In this document: positions 59,868-64,000 of the stretch, in pieces | Numbering within the stretch: the first letter of the stretch is position 1 | Layout of the letters: each line of letters starts with the position of its first letter | Source of the DNA: Candidatus Villigracilis propinquus | GTDB lineage: Bacteria > Chloroflexota > Anaerolineae > Anaerolineales > Villigracilaceae | Direction: 5' to 3' | Assembly (NCBI GenBank): GCA_016714565.1 | Contig: JADKDM010000013.1 | Span: 103,337-167,336, forward strand | DNA: 64,000 nt | Program-made: the position numbers and the translations under genes | The notes under the pieces: model-generated | Told to the model about the DNA's origin: nothing | What the model saw: the letters and a program-made list of their open reading frames with translations, nothing else | Databases searched by the model: none

Positions 59868-62800
59868 TTATCGGGTCAGGCGGCGGTACAGGTCCTGCAA
59901 TTCCTGCGAAGGCGGCAGACCAAAACGTTCTTTCATGGCATCCACACAAGCCTGATAGGTACGCTTGACTGAGATCCCGTCACCCAGGCGGTGATGCACC
60001 TGCATGGTGACCTGATAAGCCGGTTCAAAAGCTGGGTCGTGCGCAATGGCTCGTCTGCATACATTCAGGGCGCTCTCAAATTCAGCACTGGCCTGATACA
60101 GGTTTCCCAGCGCGGCAAGCGCATTGAGATACATCTGGCTGAGCCGTTCCCTGTCATGGAGGGGCCAATCCGCGTAGATATCGTTCAGATAGGGGCCGGT
60201 GACAAGAGCCGCCGCTTTTTGATAAAGCTCGATCTGCTGCGGAGGCATTTCGGCGGCTTTGGCGTTGGCAATGAAGGCCTCGAAGGCTTCCACATCGTAT
60301 TCGTAATCGAGGCTGCGGTTGAAGGAATAATAGATATCCTTATAAAGGATGGCGTCCTGTCCCACGGCCTTGCGCAGGCGGTAGATCTCATTTTTGAACC
60401 GCAGCTTTAATTTGGAAGGGTCGTACACATCCGGCCAAAGAATCTCGCCGATCTGTTCCTTGGTCACAGGTTTGGAAATGGTCAGCAGGTAAAAGAAGAA
60501 CTCACGAACCGATTGGGTCTGCCAGTCAGCCATGGACAGGGGCCGGCCGCCAATGCTGACAGAGGCCTGCCCAAATGCTTGAATTGTAAGATGAGGCACA
60601 GGAGACTGCACCACCCGGGTCTGCCGTCTTAACTGACGGCGGATCCCCGGCATGGTACTGGCAAAGTGTTCCGCCTTCGTCAACAGGACCCTTGCGATGC
60701 GTGATACTACAGGAGTGGATTGCAAGCCTTCCAGCCAGCTGCGCGCCTGATGAACGGCCACCAATACGGCATGGGAGATCTGTCCTTTACTCTCATACAG
60801 CTCTTTGAGGATCCGTTCCGCTTCCACCTGGTCTGCGGCCTGAAAGGAAGCCGCCGCGTGCCACACAAGGGTCACTGCCATTTCCTGCTCGCGGCCGTCT
60901 TCCAAAAAATATTTTTCCGCTTTTTTGATCTCACGCAGCGCCTTGCGCGGGTTGGCTTCGAGCAGAAAAAAGCGTCCCTGCAATACACTCAAGATGCCGC
61001 TCTCGTAATTCGTAGGGCTATTCTTCACCGACTTTGCCATCTCTTCAATGACCAAATGCGCGGCTGCCGCGTTCTTATTTAATAAGTTCAGGTTTACCCT
61101 TGAAGCATTTAGAGAATAGGAAAGGAAACGGTCTTCCAGGGTTTGAAGGATCTCGGAGGCATACTGATAATTTTGCTCCGCCAGGCTGAAATCTTCCAAT
61201 TCAACAAATAGATCGCCAAGCCCGAGGGAGATCAACACCTCAAGGCGGAGGCTGCGGATTCGCTGGGCGCAAAGTAAGCCTTCCTCAAAAGCAAAAACCG
61301 CTTTTTCGTATTCACCCTGGACGTGATACATAAACCCCATGTTATTCAAAAGGCTGGCCTGCCAGGAGAGATTCCCGCTTTGCCGCCAGATCAGCAGGGC
61401 TTTTTCATAGGACCGGCGGGCGTCTGAAAAATTCCCGGTGGCCCGATACGCCATTCCGGTTTCCATCAACAAAACCGGGATCATGGGTTTATCTGTCAAT
61501 CGAGAAATATCCAGTGCGCGCTCTAGATACGAAATCGACTCTCGCGCCTTCCCCAAACGGAACAACACCAGCCCCTTAATCCGCAGCGCCGAAGCATGGA
61601 GCGCCTGCATATCGTCAATGGACTGGGTGGAATGGATCACCTCTTCGGCATCCCGCAGCGAAGCGGCATAGTCCCCGATAAAACGCTGGGCAGTGGCGCG
61701 GCGGACCAGAGTGAGAGCCAGGCCGGATGTGTTTTTCTCGCGGCGGAAGATCTGCTCGGCCTGGGTGAGCAGGTCCAATCCTCCGCGCACATCCCCCTTG
61801 GTGTAAACAATATTGCCGCGGATCGAAAGCAGCCCGGGTCTATTACGCAAATAGGACGGAGGCAGTTCATTAAGCCAGCCTTCGATCGTAACCATCGCCC
61901 GCTGAAACATGGGAATGGAAGAGCGTTCGATCATCTCCACCAACAGGTTGGCATCGTTCAACTTCCTGCAAATGTAATGGGCTTTTTCCCATTCACCCAG
62001 CGCTTCATAGGCGAATTCGAGGTGGGAAAGGATCGCCTTAAGCTCCAACGGGCGTTCCCGCTCAAACCGGGCGCGAATAAAATCCCGAAAGAGGTGGTGG
62101 TAACGCAGCCACCTGCCGTCTGCGCCCACGGGTAAAGCGAAGAGATTATTGTTGGATATGGACTTGATCCACTTTTGCCAGTCCTGTGTTTCGGAATAAA
62201 GCGGGGATAACACCATTTCGCACAGGGCGGTATCGAACTCCTCGAATTGGGAGGTTCGCAAAATGAATTCCTGCAGTTCCGCAGGCTGACGGTCCAATAC
62301 CTGCTGACCGAGGTAATCGAATAAAGCCTCGCCTCTATCCCCTGCAAACCTGGCCGGGCTTCGAGGGAGAATATCTGCGCCTGAGAATTGCAGGCCGGTG
62401 ATCCACCCTTCCGTCTCTGCGATCAATTGAGCAGCCTGTTCATCAGAGATATGCAGGCTGCCATTTTGTGCTAAGAGCGCCTGTAATTCCTGCGGCTGGA
62501 AAGCAAGGTCTGAAAAACTCAAGCCGCCGACCTGCTCCCGCGCCACAAGCAGCGGCATATCATTCAAGCCGGTAAGAATGCGGGAAGAGATCACCAGGTG
62601 GCAGTTCTCGTCCATTAATTGAATAAAGCGGTTGATAAATCTCTGAATAGGTTGAACACCGTCCAGCAGGTGGAAATCATCCAGCACAAAAATAAAATGC
62701 TCGCGGATCGAATCCATGATCTCGTTGCAGATCGTCACCAACAGGCGTTCCATGTCCTGCTCAAAAGAGGACATTCTCTCCAGCACACTTCTCGATTGAA

Positions 62801-63086
62801 CGCCAAATTCAGGGAAGCGTTCCGTAAGAGCGGCAATAAAATAGGCTGCAAAGCGCTGCGGGTCACGGTCCAATTCATCCAGAGCCAGCCAGCAACAGGG
62901 CAATTCGCTCTGATCCGCCAGGTCGATCAACAGGGAAGTTTTGCCGTATCCAGCAGGCGCAGAAACAAGTGTAAGTTTTTTATCCAGCGCATCGAATAAC
63001 ATATCCAACAGGCGTACACGCGTGAGCAATTCCTCACGGCGGCGCGGCGGGATGATTTTCGTTTTACTTACCGGGATGGGATTCAT
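59868..63086 (-). CDS. MalT-like ATP-dependent regulator with BTAD (SARP-type) C-terminus (1,072 aa)
   Basis: The N-terminus KTKIIPPRRREELLTRVRL and Walker A VSAPAGYGKTSLLIDLA mark a MalT-type STAND ATPase; FVLDDFHLLDG is its Walker B. A long TPR region (about residues 400-780) follows. The C-terminus is not a LuxR domain but a winged-helix DNA-binding domain (AFGQASVSIGGRPLSMADW, then LLTISKPVTKEQIGEILWP) plus a BTAD, as in SARP regulators. Such proteins are activators triggered by ligand or peptide. It lies next to the peptide operon on the same strand, separated by a terminator, and is the obvious candidate regulator. Confidence 0.88.
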   Translation of the reverse strand: MNPIPVSKTKIIPPRRREELLTRVRLLDMLFDALDKKLTLVSAPAGYGKTSLLIDLADQSELPCCWLALDELDRDPQRFAAYFIAALTERFPEFGVQSRSVLERMSSFEQDMERLLVTICNEIMDSIREHFIFVLDDFHLLDGVQPIQRFINRFIQLMDENCHLVISSRILTGLNDMPLLVAREQVGGLSFSDLAFQPQELQALLAQNGSLHISDEQAAQLIAETEGWITGLQFSGADILPRSPARFAGDRGEALFDYLGQQVLDRQPAELQEFILRTSQFEEFDTALCEMVLSPLYSETQDWQKWIKSISNNNLFALPVGADGRWLRYHHLFRDFIRARFERERPLELKAILSHLEFAYEALGEWEKAHYICRKLNDANLLVEMIERSSIPMFQRAMVTIEGWLNELPPSYLRNRPGLLSIRGNIVYTKGDVRGGLDLLTQAEQIFRREKNTSGLALTLVRRATAQRFIGDYAASLRDAEEVIHSTQSIDDMQALHASALRIKGLVLFRLGKARESISYLERALDISRLTDKPMIPVLLMETGMAYRATGNFSDARRSYEKALLIWRQSGNLSWQASLLNNMGFMYHVQGEYEKAVFAFEEGLLCAQRIRSLRLEVLISLGLGDLFVELEDFSLAEQNYQYASEILQTLEDRFLSYSLNASRVNLNLLNKNAAAAHLVIEEMAKSVKNSPTNYESGILSVLQGRFFLLEANPRKALREIKKAEKYFLEDGREQEMAVTLVWHAAASFQAADQVEAERILKELYESKGQISHAVLVAVHQARSWLEGLQSTPVVSRIARVLLTKAEHFASTMPGIRRQLRRQTRVVQSPVPHLTIQAFGQASVSIGGRPLSMADWQTQSVREFFFYLLTISKPVTKEQIGEILWPDVYDPSKLKLRFKNEIYRLRKAVGQDAILYKDIYYSFNRSLDYEYDVEAFEAFIANAKAAEMPPQQIELYQKAAALVTGPYLNDIYADWPLHDRERLSQMYLNALAALGNLYQASAEFESALNVCRRAIAHDPAFEPAYQVTMQVHHRLGDGISVKRTYQACVDAMKERFGLPPSQELQDLYRRLTR

Positions 63087-63246
63087 GACCTGCCTTGCCT
63101 ATGCAACAATAAACAAAAAGAATTAATGTGTTTGTATTTTATCCGTAAATCTTCCCCCGAACATTGCGCCATTCTTGTTTTCAACAATCGAGGCCACACT
63201 TTGTCTTTCGGAAAATCAGTGCAAATATTTTAAGCCAATCGTAAGA

Positions 63247-63273
63247 TTGATACATGAACATGCGTGCTATAAT
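63247..63273 (+). promoter_or_regulatory. Promoter of dnaE
   Basis: TTGATA (63247-63252) and TATAAT (63268-63273) are 15 bases apart. The ATG at 63284 lies 10 bases after the -10 box, so the mRNA would have almost no leader. Confidence 0.6.
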
Positions 63274-63283
63274 CTTTTTGCCC

Positions 63284-64000
63284 ATGTCCTTCGCCCACTT
63301 ACACGTCCATACCGAATATTCCCTGCTCGATGGCTTCTCGAATATCAAGAAGCTGGTCAAACGCGTCAAAGAGCTGAATATGGAACATGTGGCCATCACC
63401 GACCACGGCACCATGTTCGGGGTGATCGATTTCTACAAGGCCGCCAAAGCGGAAGGGATCAAGCCGATCATCGGGTTGGAAGCGTACATGGCCGCGCGCA
63501 CGATGAAGGACAAGGATTCAAAACTCGATCGTTCTTCCACGCACCTGCTTCTGCTTGCTGAGAATGAAACTGGCTACAAGAATCTTTTGAAGATCGCCTC
63601 TGCCGCACAGATGGAAGGCTTCTATTATTACCCACGCATTGACCATGACTTTCTCGCCTCCCATTCAGAGGGATTGATCGCCACCTCGGGCTGTATGTCG
63701 GCCGAGATTCCGCGCGCACTGCTGAATGAAAATCCAGCGGAAGCCGTCAAAAAATGGGACTGGTACGCCGATGTCTTTGGCCGTGACCGCTTCTTTGTGG
63801 AATTACAGCAGCACAACATCAAAGAGATCACAGACTTAAATAAACAACTGCTAAGTTTGGGCGCACGCTACGAAGCGCGCTTCATCGCCACCAACGATGT
63901 GCATTACGTAAATCAAGCGGATGCGCGTCTGCAGGATATTCTGCTCGCCATCCAGACCAACTCCACGCTCAATGATCCCAGCCGCATGAAGATGAGCGAT
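63284..64000 (+). CDS. dnaE: DNA polymerase III alpha subunit (N-terminal part, cut by window end)
   Basis: The visible 239 residues are the PHP domain of the replicative polymerase: FAHLHVHTEYSLLDGFSNI, then VAITDHGTMFGVIDFYKAA, GIKPIIGLEAYM, and TSGCMSAEIPRALL. The metal-binding histidines of an active PHP site (HLHVH, DHG) are present. ATG at 63284 is preferred because the -10 box lies 10 bases upstream; an in-frame ATG at 63254 falls inside the promoter. The frame is open to the end of the window. Confidence 0.95.
   Translation, partial: MSFAHLHVHTEYSLLDGFSNIKKLVKRVKELNMEHVAITDHGTMFGVIDFYKAAKAEGIKPIIGLEAYMAARTMKDKDSKLDRSSTHLLLLAENETGYKNLLKIASAAQMEGFYYYPRIDHDFLASHSEGLIATSGCMSAEIPRALLNENPAEAVKKWDWYADVFGRDRFFVELQQHNIKEITDLNKQLLSLGARYEARFIATNDVHYVNQADARLQDILLAIQTNSTLNDPSRMKMSD

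Overview
The window looks like a chromosomal contig from a moderately GC-rich member of Anaerolineae (Chloroflexota). Pointers are two Chlor_Arch_YYY/DUF2298 membrane proteins, a DUF5317 gene in an operon with short peptide genes, a very long SecA, Thr-Pro-rich lipoprotein linkers, and many dispersed palindromes and low-complexity tracts. No rRNA, tRNA, CRISPR array or phage module was recognised. The assignment is inference from gene content, not from a marker-gene tree.

Layout. (1) 1-2811 (+): two ABC exporter half-transporters with complementary degenerate ATP sites. (2) 2874-6194 (-): a potassium-uptake operon with a KimA-like APC transporter and two TrkA-type proteins. (3) 6270-9582 (-): a large sensor histidine kinase with a frameshift near its 5' end. 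(4) 9621-11859 (-): two PlsC-type acyltransferases and cytidylate kinase. (5) 11861-30899 (mostly -): a surface-glycan region with GT39-like and DUF2298 membrane proteins, a GT4 glycosyltransferase, two methyltransferases, a CDP-paratose epimerase-like protein and a flippase-like protein. GNAT and DUF952 genes, a small membrane protein and an MscS channel are interspersed. (6) 30960-48135: housekeeping genes lepA, acnA, add, secA, recQ and yihY, together with a repeat-containing SPFH protein and a TIR-domain membrane protein.

(7) About 49.6-57.1 kb (-): an accessory array of small unrelated genes, all on one strand. They are separated by imperfect palindromes that end in integron-type core sites, RYYYAAC on one side and GTTRRRY-like on the other. 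No integron integrase is visible, so this reads as a cassette array lacking an integrase (CALIN-like). It carries lipoproteins, a TPR protein, a DinB-like protein, a glutaredoxin-like protein coupled to a 43-residue peptide, a diguanylate cyclase, an HNH nuclease fragment and unknowns.

(8) 57.6-63.1 kb (-): a MalT-like/BTAD regulator followed by an overlapping operon of a 47-residue peptide, DUF5317, an NHLP-leader-like short protein and a PAS/HD-GYP protein. This may be an undescribed peptide-signalling or RiPP-like system. (9) 63284-64000 (+): the start of dnaE.

Several genes are disrupted by single-base shifts, often at homopolymers, and 26011-26107 is a run of expanded homopolymers. This suggests residual long-read assembly error, so the 'broken' genes should be checked against reads before being called pseudogenes.
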